Below, in pieces: positions 39,710-49,360 of a stretch of DNA of 64,000 nucleotides. Below the pieces are notes generated by a model that was not told where the DNA came from, did not search any database, and saw nothing but the letters and a program-made list of their open reading frames with translations. Positions within the stretch are counted from its first letter, which is position 1; each line of letters starts with the position of its first letter. The DNA is taken from assembly GCF_900102135.1 (NCBI RefSeq), contig NZ_FMVJ01000006.1, positions 310,001-374,000 of the forward strand, read 5' to 3'. The position numbers and the translations under genes were made by a program. This stretch comes from Microvirga guangxiensis. GTDB lineage: Bacteria; Pseudomonadota; Alphaproteobacteria; Rhizobiales; Beijerinckiaceae.

Positions 39710-41011
39710 TCACTCCGCCGCAATCATGACGGATTCAGAATGCGGGTTTGCCGCGTAATCGTCGATCCGCTTCTCGATCTCGTGACGGAAGTGCCGGATC
39801 AGGCCCTGGACCGGCCAGGCAGCCGCGTCGCCGAGCGCGCAGATGGTATGGCCTTCGATCTGGGTCGAGACTTCGAGCAGCATGTCGATTTCGCGCTTCT
39901 GCGCGCGACCTTCCGCCATGCGGTTGAGCACGCGCCACATCCAGCCGGTGCCTTCGCGGCACGGCGTGCACTGGCCGCAGCTCTCGTGCTTGTAGAAGTA
40001 CGAGATGCGGGCAATGGCGCGAACGATGTCCGTGGACTTGTCCATGACGATCACGGCGGCGGTGCCGAGACCCGAACGCAGGTTGCGAAGGGTGTCGAAA
40101 TCCATCGGCGCGTCGATGATCTGATCCGCAGGCACGCAAGGCACGGACGAGCCGCCGGGAATGACCGCGAGCAGGTTGTCCCAGCCGCCGCGGATGCCGC
40201 CGCAATGGGTATCGATCAGCTCGCGGAAGGTCAGGCCCATGGCCTCTTCTACGTTACAGGGCTTGTTCACGTGGCCGGACACGCAGAAGAGCTTGGTGCC
40301 CACGTTGTTCGGACGACCGATGCCGGAGAACCAGGATGCGCCGCGACGCAGGATCGTTCCGGCGACCGCAATCGACTCGACGTTGTTCACGGTGGTCGGG
40401 CAGCCGTAGAGGCCCATGTTCGCCGGGAACGGAGGCTTCAGGCGCGGCATGCCCTTCTTGCCTTCCATGCTCTCGATGAGCGCCGTCTCCTCGCCGCAGA
40501 TGTAAGCGCCTGCGCCGTGGTGGACATAGAGGTCGAAGGGATAGCCGTGGATGTTGTTCTTGCCGATCAGGCCGGCCGCATAAGCCTCGTCCACAGCGCG
40601 CTGGAGCGCGTGCTTCTCGGCGATGTACTCGCCGCGGATGTAGATGTAGGCCGCATGCGCGCCCATGGCGAAGGACGCGATGAGGCAGCCCTCGACAAGA
40701 AGATGCGGGTCGTTCCGCATGATCTCACGGTCCTTGCAGGTGCCCGGCTCCGACTCGTCGGCATTGACGACGAGGTAGTGCGGACGCCCATCCGACTGCT
40801 TGGGCATGAAGGACCATTTCAGGCCCGTCGGGAAGCCCGCGCCGCCACGGCCGCGCAGACCCGATGCCTTCATCTCGTCGATGATCCAGTCACGGCCCTT
40901 CTCGAGGAGGAACTTGGTTCCGTCCCACGCGCCGCGCATCTTCGCGGCCTGAAGGTCCGGCGAATGGAAGCCGTAGAGGTTGGTGAAAATGCGATCTCTA
41001 TCGTGAAGCAT
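39710..41011 (-). CDS. nuoF: NADH-quinone oxidoreductase subunit F
   Basis: The NADH- and FMN-binding entry subunit of complex I, 433 residues. Motifs are the glycine-rich NADH/FMN site [40 protein letters not shown], and the N3 4Fe-4S cluster motif [15 protein letters not shown] with a later Cys in [10 protein letters not shown]. Length is normal. It follows nuoE by 13 bases and precedes nuoG by 7. The product acts as the E-F-G electron-input module with its two neighbours. Confidence 0.97.
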   Translation of the reverse strand: MLHDRDRIFTNLYGFHSPDLQAAKMRGAWDGTKFLLEKGRDWIIDEMKASGLRGRGGAGFPTGLKWSFMPKQSDGRPHYLVVNADESEPGTCKDREIMRNDPHLLVEGCLIASFAMGAHAAYIYIRGEYIAEKHALQRAVDEAYAAGLIGKNNIHGYPFDLYVHHGAGAYICGEETALIESMEGKKGMPRLKPPFPANMGLYGCPTTVNNVESIAVAGTILRRGASWFSGIGRPNNVGTKLFCVSGHVNKPCNVEEAMGLTFRELIDTHCGGIRGGWDNLLAVIPGGSSVPCVPADQIIDAPMDFDTLRNLRSGLGTAAVIVMDKSTDIVRAIARISYFYKHESCGQCTPCREGTGWMWRVLNRMAEGRAQKREIDMLLEVSTQIEGHTICALGDAAAWPVQGLIRHFRHEIEKRIDDYAANPHSESVMIAAE

Positions 41012-41024
41012 CTTAAATCACCCC

Positions 41025-42077
41025 TCAGGACGTCTTGTTGTCTTTGTCGACGACCACGCCCGGCTTGCTCTCGCTGCCGTCGCGGCGTGTCTCGGCCTGG
41101 GCCAGAGGCGTACCGGCTTCAGGTGTCGTAGGACTTGTCGGAACAGCGTCCTTGCCGGGCGATGCCACGTAGGATTTGCTGCTCTGCGGAGCGGCCTGTG
41201 CGCCCTCTTCCGTATGCGACTTGCCCTTGGTAGCGACCGACGGATCTCCGGCTTCCTTTTGATCGACCGGATTGACTGGCGTCTCGCCTTCCTTGGCGCG
41301 CTTAGCCGGCGTATCGGCAGCTTCGCTCTCGATGGCGCGGCCTGCCGTAGGCTTTGCAGCCTTGACGTCTTGCGGGATGGATGCCGCCGCCGCGGCAGCC
41401 TCGCCGGTAGCGGCAGGCTGAGCCTGCTCCTCGAAGCGCTTGCGCCATGCTCCGATCTGAGAACCGTCATAGAGCGACGGGTCCTGCAGCGTGTTGACGG
41501 CTTCGAAGGGCTCGGAGCGGTTGCGGCCGATCTGGGAGCCGGTCTTCACGGGGCGGCCTGCCGCGAGATCGTCGAGAAGCTTCTCGAAGTTCTCCGTCGT
41601 CAGATCCTCGTAGTAATCGTCGTTGATCTGCACCATGGGGGCGTTGCAGCACGCACCCAGGCACTCGACCTCGAGCCAGGAGAACTTGCCGTCGGCCGTG
41701 ACATGGTTCTGCTCGCCGATGCGCTTCTCCAGCACCTTCTTGATGTCGCCTGCGCCGCGCAGCACGCACGGCGTGGTGCCGCAGAACTGGATGAAATATT
41801 GGCCGACCGGCTCCAGGTTGAACATCGTGTAGAAGGTCGCCACCTCCATCACGCGGATGAACGGCATGTCGAGCCGCGTTGCCACAGCCTCGATAGCCTT
41901 GCGCGGCAGCCAGCCGCCGGCCTGCTCCTGCGCCTTCCACAGAAGCGGGATCACCGCCGAGGCCTGACGGCCGGGCGGATACTTGGCGATCTGCTGCTCA
42001 GCAAAGGCTTCCGTCTCGGACGAGAACGAAAAGCTCTCTGGCTGCATTTCTTCAGGCGCGAGCTTACGAACGGCCAT
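41025..42077 (-). CDS. nuoE: NADH-quinone oxidoreductase subunit E with long C-terminal extension
   Basis: A thioredoxin-fold subunit with the 2Fe-2S cluster N1a. Residues 1 to about 205 are the normal NuoE: WLPRKAIEAVATRLDMPFIR, FYTMFNLEPVGQY, and cysteine motifs CGTTPC and CLGACCNAPMV. Residues about 205-350 are a low-complexity tail rich in Ala, Pro, Lys, Glu and Ser (for example TPAKRAKEGETPVNPVDQKE), probably disordered. E. coli NuoE has about 166 residues. ATG at 42077 (MAVRKLAPEEM) has AGGAGA upstream. The 118 bases to nuoD contain a palindromic repeat. Confidence 0.95.
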   Translation of the reverse strand: MAVRKLAPEEMQPESFSFSSETEAFAEQQIAKYPPGRQASAVIPLLWKAQEQAGGWLPRKAIEAVATRLDMPFIRVMEVATFYTMFNLEPVGQYFIQFCGTTPCVLRGAGDIKKVLEKRIGEQNHVTADGKFSWLEVECLGACCNAPMVQINDDYYEDLTTENFEKLLDDLAAGRPVKTGSQIGRNRSEPFEAVNTLQDPSLYDGSQIGAWRKRFEEQAQPAATGEAAAAAASIPQDVKAAKPTAGRAIESEAADTPAKRAKEGETPVNPVDQKEAGDPSVATKGKSHTEEGAQAAPQSSKSYVASPGKDAVPTSPTTPEAGTPLAQAETRRDGSESKPGVVVDKDNKTS

Positions 42078-42090
42078 TTTGACTCTTCTC

Positions 42091-42126
42091 CTCATCGTCA
42101 TGGCCGGGCGAGCCCGGCCATTCACG
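42091..42126. repeat. Palindromic repeat between nuoD and nuoE
   Basis: ATGGCCGGGC at 42100-42109 and GCCCGGCCAT at 42112-42121 form a perfect 10-bp palindrome with a 2-base centre, flanked by CGTC and TCACG. This CGTCATGGCCGGGC type is, as I recall, dispersed in many copies in Hyphomicrobiales genomes. Only one copy was noticed here. It can act as an mRNA-stabilising hairpin inside the nuo operon. Confidence 0.65.
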
Positions 42127-42195
42127 ACTTGAACGTATTCATCACGCCTTTTCCGAAGCGTGGTGCCGGACCCGAAATCGAGCCCGGATTATTAC

Positions 42196-43386
42196 TTACC
42201 GGTCCACTTCACCGAACACGATGTCGAGCGAACCGAGAACGCCTGCGACGTCGGCCAGCATGTGGCCGCGGCACATGAAATCCATGCCCTGCAGGTGCGC
42301 GAAGCCCGGAGCGCGAACATGGCAGCGATACGGCTTGTTGGTGCCATCGGACACCAGATACACGCCAAACTCGCCTTTCGGAGCCTCGACGGCGGCATAA
42401 ACCTCGCCCGCGGGGACGTGGAAGCCTTCCGTGTAGAGCTTGAAGTGATGGATCAGCGCTTCCATGGAGCGCTTCATGTCCTTGCGCGAGGGCGGAGCGA
42501 TCTTGCCGTCGAGCGTGTTCACCGGCCCCTGCCCGTCTGGAGCGCGCAGCTTGTCGAGGCACTGGCGCATGATGCGCACGGACTGGCGCATCTCTTCCAT
42601 GCGGATGACCTGGCGATCGTAATTGTCGCCGTTGAGGCCGACGGGGATGTCGAATTCCATCTCCTCATAGCACTCATAGGGCTGCGACTTGCGCAGGTCC
42701 CAGGCCACGCCGCAGCTGCGGACGATGACGCCTGAGAAGCCCCATTTCCAGCAATCGTCGAGGGTGATGGTGCCGATATCGACGTTACGCTGCTTGAAGA
42801 TGCGGCTGCCCATGACGAGGGTGTCGAGATCGTCGAGAACCTTCAGGAACGGGTCGCAGAAGGCTTCGATGTCGTCGATCAGCTCGGGCTGGATATCCAT
42901 GTTCACGCCGCCGGGCCGGAAGTAGTTGGCGTGCATGCGCGAACCGGAGATGCGCTCGTAGAAGATCATCAGCTTCTCACGCTCCTCGAAGCCCCAGAGA
43001 GGCGGCGTGAGCGCGCCGACGTCCATGGCCTGCGTGGTCACGTTGAGAAGGTGCGAAAGCAAGCGGCCGATTTCGGAGAACAGCACGCGGATCAGCTGCG
43101 CACGGCGCGGAACCTCGATGCCGAGGAGCTTTTCGACTGCGAGGCAGTACGCATGCTCCTGGTTCATCGGCGCAACGTAGTCGAGCCGGTCGAAATACGG
43201 ATTGGCCTGAATGTAAGTCTTATACTCGATCAGCTTCTCGGTGCCACGATGGAGCAGGCCGATATGCGGATCGACGCGCTCGACCACCTCGCCATCGAGC
43301 TCCAGCACGAGGCGAAGCACGCCGTGCGCAGCCGGATGCTGCGGACCGAAGTTGATCGTGAAATTGCGGATATTATGCTCGCCCAT
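42196..43386 (-). CDS. nuoD: NADH-quinone oxidoreductase subunit D
   Basis: The 49-kDa subunit that lines the quinone site, 396 residues and separate from nuoC (they are fused in E. coli). The family N-terminus is [20 protein letters not shown] with the quinone-contacting histidine. [20 protein letters not shown] and [20 protein letters not shown] follow. The C-terminus is [12 protein letters not shown]. It lies 18 bases after nuoC. No anomaly was seen. Confidence 0.97.
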   Translation of the reverse strand: MGEHNIRNFTINFGPQHPAAHGVLRLVLELDGEVVERVDPHIGLLHRGTEKLIEYKTYIQANPYFDRLDYVAPMNQEHAYCLAVEKLLGIEVPRRAQLIRVLFSEIGRLLSHLLNVTTQAMDVGALTPPLWGFEEREKLMIFYERISGSRMHANYFRPGGVNMDIQPELIDDIEAFCDPFLKVLDDLDTLVMGSRIFKQRNVDIGTITLDDCWKWGFSGVIVRSCGVAWDLRKSQPYECYEEMEFDIPVGLNGDNYDRQVIRMEEMRQSVRIMRQCLDKLRAPDGQGPVNTLDGKIAPPSRKDMKRSMEALIHHFKLYTEGFHVPAGEVYAAVEAPKGEFGVYLVSDGTNKPYRCHVRAPGFAHLQGMDFMCRGHMLADVAGVLGSLDIVFGEVDR

Positions 43387-43404
43387 GGGTCGCCCTTTCC
43401 GCCT

Positions 43405-44007
43405 TTATGCCTTGGCCTTCTCATCGCCGGGCAGCACATAGTCCGTGCCTTCCCAGGGAGAGAGGAAGTCGAAGTTGCGGAATTCCTGGTTGAGCTTCAC
43501 GGGCTCGTAGACCACGCGGCCCTGACCGTCGTCGTAGCGAACTTCGACATAACCGGTCATGGGGAAGTCCTTGCGGAGCGGGTGCCCCTCGAAACCGTAA
43601 TCCGTCAGCAGGCGCCGAAGATCGGGGTGCCCCGAGAACAGGACGCCATACATGTCGTAGGTCTCCCGCTCGAACCAGTTCGCCGCCGGGAAGAGGTCGA
43701 TCAGCGAGGGGACCGGGGTCACCTCGTCGGTCTGGACCTTCACGCGGATACGGCGGTTATGGTGAGGCGCCAGGAAGTGATAGACCACGTCGAAGCGCTT
43801 CTCGCGGGCGGGGTAATCCGCGCCGCAGATATCGATGAAGCAGACGAAGCGGCATTGCGGGTCGTCACGCAGGAACGACACCACACGCACGATTTCCTCG
43901 GTGCGGGCGACAAGCGTCAGCTCGTCATAGGCGATGGCGCGATCTTCGATCACCTCACCGAGGGACGAGGCAATGTGGTCGCTCAGGGCTTGGAGCTCAG
44001 CACTCAT
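43405..44007 (-). CDS. nuoC: NADH-quinone oxidoreductase subunit C
   Basis: The 30-kDa hydrophilic subunit, 200 residues. The family region is [20 protein letters not shown] and [40 protein letters not shown], followed by [14 protein letters not shown], is the signature of the family. It joins NuoB and NuoD at the base of the hydrophilic arm. The gap to nuoB is 15 bases. Confidence 0.97.
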   Translation of the reverse strand: MSAELQALSDHIASSLGEVIEDRAIAYDELTLVARTEEIVRVVSFLRDDPQCRFVCFIDICGADYPAREKRFDVVYHFLAPHHNRRIRVKVQTDEVTPVPSLIDLFPAANWFERETYDMYGVLFSGHPDLRRLLTDYGFEGHPLRKDFPMTGYVEVRYDDGQGRVVYEPVKLNQEFRNFDFLSPWEGTDYVLPGDEKAKA

Positions 44008-44022
44008 CAGTCAGACCTTTGC

Positions 44023-44607
44023 TCAGCGCTCGATGGTGCCGGTACGGCGGATCTTCTTCTGGAGAAGCAGAACGCCGTAAAGGAGCGCCTCCGCGGTCGG
44101 GGGGCAGCCAGGCACGTAGATGTCGACCGGCACGATGCGGTCGCAGCCACGAACCACCGAATAGGAATAATGATAATAGCCGCCGCCATTGGCACAGGAG
44201 CCCATGGAGATGACGTAACGCGGCTCCGGCATCTGGTCGTAGACCTTGCGGAGCGCAGGAGCCATCTTGTTGGTGAGCGTGCCGGCCACGATCATCACGT
44301 CCGACTGGCGCGGCGAGGCGCGAGGGGCGAAGCCGAAGCGCTCGACGTCGTAGCGGGGCATGGACATCTGCATCATCTCGACGGCGCAGCAGGCCAGGCC
44401 GAACGTCATCCACATGAGCGAGCCGGTGCGCGCCCAGGTGATGAGGTCCTCGGTCGAGGTGACGAGGAAGCCCTTGTCGGACAGTTCGTCATTGATGGAG
44501 ACGAAATAGGGATCGTTCGAGCCGACCGGCTTGCCGGTATTGGGATCGATGATACCGCGCGGAGCCGGGGCCACCAGAGTGGACTGGTTATCGGTGATCA
44601 ATCCCAT
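44023..44607 (-). CDS. nuoB: NADH-quinone oxidoreductase subunit B
   Basis: The PSST subunit with the terminal 4Fe-4S cluster N2, 194 residues. [11 protein letters not shown] gives the tandem-cysteine ligands, followed by [20 protein letters not shown] and [16 protein letters not shown] with the remaining two. An N-terminal extension of about 50 residues before the core is usual in alphaproteobacteria. The ATG at 44607 has AAGGGAG upstream and overlaps the nuoA stop by 10 bases. An ATG at 44628 would overlap more. Confidence 0.97.
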   Translation of the reverse strand: MGLITDNQSTLVAPAPRGIIDPNTGKPVGSNDPYFVSINDELSDKGFLVTSTEDLITWARTGSLMWMTFGLACCAVEMMQMSMPRYDVERFGFAPRASPRQSDVMIVAGTLTNKMAPALRKVYDQMPEPRYVISMGSCANGGGYYHYSYSVVRGCDRIVPVDIYVPGCPPTAEALLYGVLLLQKKIRRTGTIER

Positions 44608-44963
44608 TCCAGGGCTCCCTTCTTCCACTCATAGACGAAGCCGACGGTCAGGACGCCCAGGAAGAGCATCATCGAGAGAAAGCCGAACCAGCCCAGGTCC
44701 CCGAAAACAATGGCCCAGGGGAACAGGAAGGCGACTTCCAGATCGAAGATGATGAAAAGGATGGCCACCAGATAGAAACGCACGTCGAATTTCATGCGTG
44801 CGTCATCGAAGGCATTGAACCCGCACTCGTAAGCGGACAGCTTTTCCGCATCGGGCTTGCTGTAGGCAACGATGAAGGGTGCCACGAGCAGCGCCACCCC
44901 GATCAGGAGCGACACGCCGATGAAGATCACGAGAGGCAGGTAGTCGGCGAGAAGATTCGTCAT
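44598..44963 (-). CDS. nuoA: NADH-quinone oxidoreductase subunit A
   Basis: A membrane subunit (ND3) of complex I, 121 residues with three helices. [20 protein letters not shown] is the long loop whose cysteine is near the quinone channel. [20 protein letters not shown] carries the conserved acidic residues. It is the first gene of the operon. The start ATG at 44963 ([10 protein letters not shown]) has AGG upstream. The frame is open for 17 further codons without family similarity. Confidence 0.97.
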   Translation of the reverse strand: MTNLLADYLPLVIFIGVSLLIGVALLVAPFIVAYSKPDAEKLSAYECGFNAFDDARMKFDVRFYLVAILFIIFDLEVAFLFPWAIVFGDLGWFGFLSMMLFLGVLTVGFVYEWKKGALEWD

Positions 44964-45478
44964 ACGACACCTAGAAGGAACGAAGCGTGGCCGGAAAGGC
45001 CAGCGACATGCCACGCATTTAAGCCACAGAAAGGCCCGATGAAAGATCCTGCGACAAACGGCGGTTTGTGGCGGTTGGCTTAGCCGAGTTCCCCTTCCGT
45101 GACAAGTGTTTGAGCTGCCGTAAAAAGAACCATTCCAAACTAAGATTTGGCTTACTTTCCTGCCTGGGCCACCTTACGGCCGGTCCTCGGTTTTGCCTGA
45201 TTTGCGGCAGTTTCGGCCTTGGCATAAGCCTTTGAATCGGTCCGAAGCCCATCCAACACCCCCAATCCTGCGCCAGCCCACGGGAAATACCGGTAAAAAC
45301 TCCGGATGCTTTCCGAGCAGCCTCGCCTGATGCCTGCCCCGGCTGAGGCCGCCGATGCCTGCGAATTTGAGGGAAATGCCTAGAATCGGAAAATGTGCCA
45401 CGCTCTGGCAAAGCAGCCATGCTCAGGGCGCACAGGAGCCCGGAGGAAAAGCGATTCACGTTGTCTTTTGGGGAGAAG
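44964..45478 (-). promoter_or_regulatory. Gene-free region upstream of nuoA
   Basis: This must hold the nuo promoter and leader. A candidate on the minus strand is TTGTCA, a 16-base spacer and CTAAGC, near 45075-45105, but it is weak. A small interrupted palindrome, CCAAA-6-TTTGG, lies at 45133-45148. Overlapping frames on both strands look like shadows. I see no protein gene here. Confidence 0.35.
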
Positions 45479-45555
45479 TGGCGCGGGCGACGGGGCTCGA
45501 ACCCGCGACCTCCGGCGTGACAGGCCGGCACTCTAACCGACTGAGCTACGCCCGC
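45479..45555 (-). tRNA. tRNA-Asp (GTC)
   Basis: 77 bases on the minus strand including an encoded CCA end. The acceptor stem is GCGGGCG/CGCCCGC with discriminator G. The D arm is GCTCAGTCGGTTAGAGT, the anticodon arm CCGGC-CTGTCAC-GCCGG gives anticodon GTC, the variable loop is AGGTC, and the T arm is GCGGG-TTCGAGC-CCCGT. All stems pair. It has its own promoter just upstream. Confidence 0.98.
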
Positions 45556-45586
45556 GCATCGGACCGCCGAAGCGGTGAGTGGGTGC

Positions 45587-45615
45587 GGTTTAAGGGCCGC
45601 CCTGTTCCCTGTCAA
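45587..45615 (-). promoter_or_regulatory. tRNA-Asp promoter
   Basis: On the minus strand: -35 TTGACA (45615-45610, perfect consensus), 17-base spacer, -10 TAAACC (45592-45587). A start near 45580 would give a 5' leader of about 25 nt before the tRNA. Confidence 0.65.
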
Positions 45616-45715
45616 GCGTTCCCTGCCCGCATTTTTAGATGAATCTCAAAAACCCGCAGGGCACATGCCGGTACGGGACGGATCGAGGGCATTAGCCTCT
45701 GTTCCCGGCATGGCT

Positions 45716-46228
45716 CTATTCGGATACGGCAGGCCCGGAGAGGTCCTTCAGGGAGCGTAGAACCCGGTCGCACTCGATCAGCTCATCGAGGGCCGATTGC
45801 AGCCTTTGCAGAGAATCCGCGGGCAGCACAGGTTGCGATGAGACATGCGGGGATTCGTCGTAGGAAGAATCGGAGAAATCATCCATCTCGCCGATGGCGG
45901 CTTCCTCCTTCGCCTCCTGGCGTGGAGCGGACACGCTCTCCTCGCCTCGGCCCAGGGCCTGGACGAAGCGGGCGCCCTCCTCTTTGAGGATGCGCTGCAC
46001 GCCTCTGATCGTGTAGCCTTCGCCGTAAAGGAGCTGGCGGATGCCCTTGAGCAGATCCACATCGTCAGGGCGATAATAGCGCCGCCCGCCCCCACGCTTC
46101 AGCGGCTTGATCTGTTTGAAACGAGTTTCCCAGAAACGCAGGACGTGTTGCGGGAGATCGAGATCCTCTGCCACCTCGCTGATGGTGCGGAACGCGTCGG
46201 GGCTCTTGTCCATCGCGCCGCCTTCCAT
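45716..46228 (-). CDS. MerR family transcriptional regulator
   Basis: A 170-residue DNA-binding protein. The N-terminal winged helix has [20 protein letters not shown] and [20 protein letters not shown], followed by [13 protein letters not shown], the MerR_1 fold. The C-terminal half is acidic and lacks the cysteines of metal-sensing MerR proteins, so the effector is unknown. Starts at 46228 or 46213 ([10 protein letters not shown], with GGAAGG upstream) are both possible. It follows ihfA by 6 bases. The plsX-fabH-ihfA-merR order is conserved in alphaproteobacteria, which suggests a link to lipid synthesis or nucleoid control, but no target is known to me. Confidence 0.9.
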   Translation of the reverse strand: MEGGAMDKSPDAFRTISEVAEDLDLPQHVLRFWETRFKQIKPLKRGGGRRYYRPDDVDLLKGIRQLLYGEGYTIRGVQRILKEEGARFVQALGRGEESVSAPRQEAKEEAAIGEMDDFSDSSYDESPHVSSQPVLPADSLQRLQSALDELIECDRVLRSLKDLSGPAVSE

Positions 46229-46234
46229 CGCGGG

Positions 46235-46546
46235 TTAGTCCTCTCGCTCGACGGTTTCGCCGTTGATATAGGCCTTCAGCACATTGGACGGCTTGAAGAC
46301 CATGACCCGGCGCGGATCGATCGGCACTTCGACGCCGGTTTTCGGGTTGCGGCCGACGCGCTCGCCCTTGCTGCGAACGACGAAAGAGCCGAAGGACGAC
46401 AGCTTGACGGTTTCGCCGGCGGCCAGGCTGTCGCAGATCTCGGCAAGCACCCGCTCGACCAGTTCGGCCGATTCGGTCCTTGAGAGGCCCACCTTCTGGT
46501 AGACAGCCTCGCTCAGATCCGCTCTCGTCACAGTTTTGCCAGCCAT
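46235..46546 (-). CDS. ihfA: Integration host factor subunit alpha
   Basis: IhfA with IhfB bends DNA at specific sites and shapes promoters, replication and recombination. The 103 residues match the family: [60 protein letters not shown]. The proline that wedges into DNA is in the NPKTG arm, and the signature GSF..R...RxGRNPxTG is complete. It lies 127 bases after fabH, enough for its own promoter. A weak candidate, TTGACC-17-TAGCGT, is at 46594-46622 on the minus strand. Confidence 0.96.
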   Translation of the reverse strand: MAGKTVTRADLSEAVYQKVGLSRTESAELVERVLAEICDSLAAGETVKLSSFGSFVVRSKGERVGRNPKTGVEVPIDPRRVMVFKPSNVLKAYINGETVERED

Positions 46547-46649
46547 TGAGCTCCCCAGCCAGAATGAGTTCTTTGGTCTTTCAATCAGTTAAGACGCTAT
46601 GCAGATGGCTCCGTATGGTCAACCTTAGACTTGGCGTCAAGGCGTTACC

Positions 46650-46671
46650 ATATAGGCTAGATGGCCTATAT
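46650..46671. repeat. AT-rich inverted repeat between fabH and ihfA
   Basis: ATATAGGC at 46650-46657 and GCCTATAT at 46664-46671 are perfect inverted copies with 6 bases between, 2 bases after the fabH stop. No T-run follows, so it looks more like a protein-binding site than a terminator. Confidence 0.45.
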
Positions 46672-46673
46672 TC

Positions 46674-47651
46674 CTACCAACGGATGAGCGCACTGCCCCA
46701 AGTGAAGCCGCCGCCGATCGCCTCGATCATAACGAGATCGCCATCCTTGATGCGCCCATCCTTGCGGGCAACGTCGAGTGCGAGCGGGATCGAAGCAGCC
46801 GAAGTGTTGCCGTGCCTGTCCACCGTAATCACCACCTTCTCGGGCGCGATGCCGAGCTTGTCGGCGCTGGCGGTGATGATGCGCTTGTTGGCCTGATGGG
46901 GCACGAACCACTTCAGCTCTTCCGGTGTCGTGCCGCTGGCCGTGAAAGCGTCCTTCACCACGTCGGTGACCATGCCGACGGCGAACTTGAAGACTTCCTT
47001 GCCCTCCATCTTCAAGACGCCGGTCGTCTTCGTGGAGCCAGGACCGCCGTCGACGTAGAGCTTGTCCCGATAACGTCCATCCGAGCGCAGCTGCGAGGTC
47101 AAAACGCCCCGGTCCGTCGGCGCCCCCTCGCCTTCCTGGGCCTCGAGCACCAGCGCGCCGGCGCCGTCGCCGAAGAGTACGCAGGTGGTGCGGTCGTTCC
47201 AGTCGAGAATGCGTGAGAAGGTCTCTGCCCCGATCACCAGGGCCCGCTTGTGCGAGCCGGACTGGAGGAACTTGTCGGCGGTCGCGACCGCATAGACGAA
47301 GCCGGTGCAGACCGCCTGCAGGTCGAAAGCCGCGCCGTGGGTGATGCCCAGGCCGTTCTGGATCATCGTGGCGGTCGATGGAAAGGTGTGATCCGGCGTC
47401 GAGGTGGCGCAGACGACGAGGTCGATGTCCTGCGCCGTCAATCCCGCATCGGTGAGGGCCGCCTCGGCAGCCTTTATGCCGAGGACCGAGGTGGTCTCGT
47501 CCTCGTCCGCGATGTAGCGCTGTTCAATCCCGGTCCGCTGGACGATCCACTCGTGAGTGGTATCGACCATCTTTTCCAGGTCCTGATTGGTCAACTTGCG
47601 CCTCGGCAGATAGGACCCGACGCCGCGCACAACGGAACGAATACGTTTCAA
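46674..47651 (-). CDS. fabH: 3-oxoacyl-ACP synthase III
   Basis: FabH starts fatty acid synthesis by condensing acetyl-CoA with malonyl-ACP. With a TTG start at 47651 it has 325 residues, the usual length. GAGGAA lies 9 bases before this TTG. An ATG at 47690 would overlap plsX by 26 bases. Catalytic Cys115 is in [15 protein letters not shown], His in [11 protein letters not shown], Asn in [26 protein letters not shown] and the C-terminal [13 protein letters not shown] are typical. plsX lies directly upstream, so phospholipid and fatty acid initiation are co-expressed. Confidence 0.95.
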   Translation of the reverse strand: MKRIRSVVRGVGSYLPRRKLTNQDLEKMVDTTHEWIVQRTGIEQRYIADEDETTSVLGIKAAEAALTDAGLTAQDIDLVVCATSTPDHTFPSTATMIQNGLGITHGAAFDLQAVCTGFVYAVATADKFLQSGSHKRALVIGAETFSRILDWNDRTTCVLFGDGAGALVLEAQEGEGAPTDRGVLTSQLRSDGRYRDKLYVDGGPGSTKTTGVLKMEGKEVFKFAVGMVTDVVKDAFTASGTTPEELKWFVPHQANKRIITASADKLGIAPEKVVITVDRHGNTSAASIPLALDVARKDGRIKDGDLVMIEAIGGGFTWGSALIRW

Positions 47652-47664
47652 GGTAATGCTTTCC

Positions 47665-48699
47665 TCAGGCCGAGTGCCCGACGGGATCATGCTCCAACAT
47701 GCCCCGGATCGTGTTCATCAGTTCAAAATGCGCCATGTCGTAGGCCACGTCGATGGCGCTCGCGAAACCCAGATCGTCCGTGCCGCCGTGGCTCTTCACC
47801 ACCACGCCTTCGAGGCCCAGGAAAACGCCGCCATTGACCTTGCGCGGGTCCATCTTGTCCTTGAGAGCGTTAAAAGCCTGTTTCGCGAACAGATAGCCGA
47901 TCTTGGCCATGAGGGTACGGCTCATGGCGGAGCGCAGATATTGGCCGATCTGCTTGGCAGTTCCTTCAGCAGTCTTGAGCGCGATATTCCCCGTAAAGCC
48001 CTCGGTGACCACTACGTCGACGGTTCCCTTGCCGATGTCGTCGCCTTCCACGAAGCCATGATACTGCAAATAAGGAGCATTCATCTCCCTGAGAATACGG
48101 CCGGCTTCCTTAACCGCCTCGATTCCCTTGATTTCTTCAGTGCCGACATTGAGCAGACCCACTGTCGGACGCTCCAGATCGAACACGATGCGAGCCATTG
48201 CGGCGCCCATGATGGCCATGTCAACCAGGTGCCCCGCATCCGCGCCGATGGTCGCGCCCACGTCGAGCACGATGCTCTCGCTCCGCATGGTGGGCCACAT
48301 GGCCGCAATCGCGGGGCGCTCGATATGCGCCATCGTCTTCAGGCAAATCTTGGCGGTCGCCATGAGGGCGCCCGTATTGCCGGCGGACACGCAGGCATCC
48401 GCCTCCCCGTCACGCACGGCCTGAACGGCCTTCCACATGGAGGACTTCCCACGGCCCATGCGGATCGCCTGGCTCGGCTTCTCGTCCATGGAGATGGAGA
48501 TTTCAGTATGGTGAAGCTCGGTCGCCGCCTTCAGCTTGGGGTGAGCATTCAGAAGGGGCGCGATGACCGCATCGTTGCCGAACATGAGAAAGCGGATATC
48601 GGGATGTCTCTCGAGGGCCAGGGCCGCGCCCGGGATCACGATCGATGGGCCATGGTCCCCTCCCATCGCATCGAGCGAAATACGCACTGGCTTCGACAT
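47665..48699 (-). CDS. plsX: Phosphate acyltransferase PlsX
   Basis: PlsX makes acyl-phosphate from acyl-ACP, the first step of phospholipid synthesis with PlsY, and sits peripherally at the membrane. The 344 residues start [20 protein letters not shown], the family hallmark. [40 protein letters not shown] and [20 protein letters not shown] follow. The frame is open 39 codons further upstream without similarity, so the ATG at 48699 is right. The SD is weak (AAAGAAAGAAAA). It leads the plsX-fabH pair. Confidence 0.96.
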   Translation of the reverse strand: MSKPVRISLDAMGGDHGPSIVIPGAALALERHPDIRFLMFGNDAVIAPLLNAHPKLKAATELHHTEISISMDEKPSQAIRMGRGKSSMWKAVQAVRDGEADACVSAGNTGALMATAKICLKTMAHIERPAIAAMWPTMRSESIVLDVGATIGADAGHLVDMAIMGAAMARIVFDLERPTVGLLNVGTEEIKGIEAVKEAGRILREMNAPYLQYHGFVEGDDIGKGTVDVVVTEGFTGNIALKTAEGTAKQIGQYLRSAMSRTLMAKIGYLFAKQAFNALKDKMDPRKVNGGVFLGLEGVVVKSHGGTDDLGFASAIDVAYDMAHFELMNTIRGMLEHDPVGHSA

Positions 48700-48844
48700 A
48701 ACCGTTTTTTCTTTCTTTCGGCGTGAACAGGGGGCGGAAAATACCGGTTTGCGGGTGTATCGCAACCGAATTCTATAGCCCTCCCCCTGGCGGCAGGCGG
48801 GAGCGCATGGCTGCATTGAGCCGTGGTTTTCCCTAGTTTCGAGG

Positions 48845-49360
48845 CTACTTGTCCGCCTTGAGCTTGTTCAGGGCGGCGAAGGGCGAATCCTTCTCGTCGC
48901 TCGGATCCCGATAATCGAAATCGACGCCGGGTTTGCGCGGATAGGGGTCGAGCCCGAGGGCCAGGAACTCAGCCGTGAGCGCGCCAAGATCGATCTGCCC
49001 GTTAATGATCTCGTCCGGCGGCTCATACTCGTTGATATCGGTAGGAGGCTCGGCGGGCATACCCGACGGCTCGGCGAAATCCACCTCAACGTCCTCCTCG
49101 ATGTCGGAATCGAACGAATCGAGGGTGACGACGCAGACCTGCGTGATGGAAGCCTTGACCACGCCCGTCACATGGATGCCCTTGGCGGTGCTGGTGAGCT
49201 GGTAGTCGGCCGAGAGAGCCTGGATGCCTGGAAGCCCGAAATCCTTCGCCAGGGCGTCGCGTTCCTCGGCACTCACCACCACGTGAACCTCCTGCCCCCG
49301 AGGCGGAATGTTCATGACATCCACGAGGCGGGACAAGGGACCTACGGATTCAGGAGTCAT
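48845..49360 (-). CDS. DUF177 (YceD-like) protein
   Basis: A 171-residue cytoplasmic protein of the DUF177/YceD family. Members are linked to 23S rRNA accumulation, and in plants and E. coli to ribosome biogenesis. The typical central part, [20 protein letters not shown], has the conserved Cys. The acidic stretch [10 protein letters not shown] and the C-terminal [20 protein letters not shown] are family features. In many bacteria this gene precedes rpmF-plsX, and here it precedes plsX without rpmF. Its ATG overlaps the stop of the chaperone gene upstream by 3 bases. Confidence 0.88.
   Translation of the reverse strand: MTPESVGPLSRLVDVMNIPPRGQEVHVVVSAEERDALAKDFGLPGIQALSADYQLTSTAKGIHVTGVVKASITQVCVVTLDSFDSDIEEDVEVDFAEPSGMPAEPPTDINEYEPPDEIINGQIDLGALTAEFLALGLDPYPRKPGVDFDYRDPSDEKDSPFAALNKLKADK

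Noticed and set aside
42931-44634. 567-codon open frame on the plus strand opposite nuoD, nuoC and nuoB
   Set aside because: It spans three real genes on the other strand, including their gaps, and shows no domain. It is a composition shadow.
45174-45401. 75-codon minus-strand frame between nuoA and tRNA-Asp
   Set aside because: No SD, no family pattern, and other frames over the same bases are equally open. Treated as non-coding.
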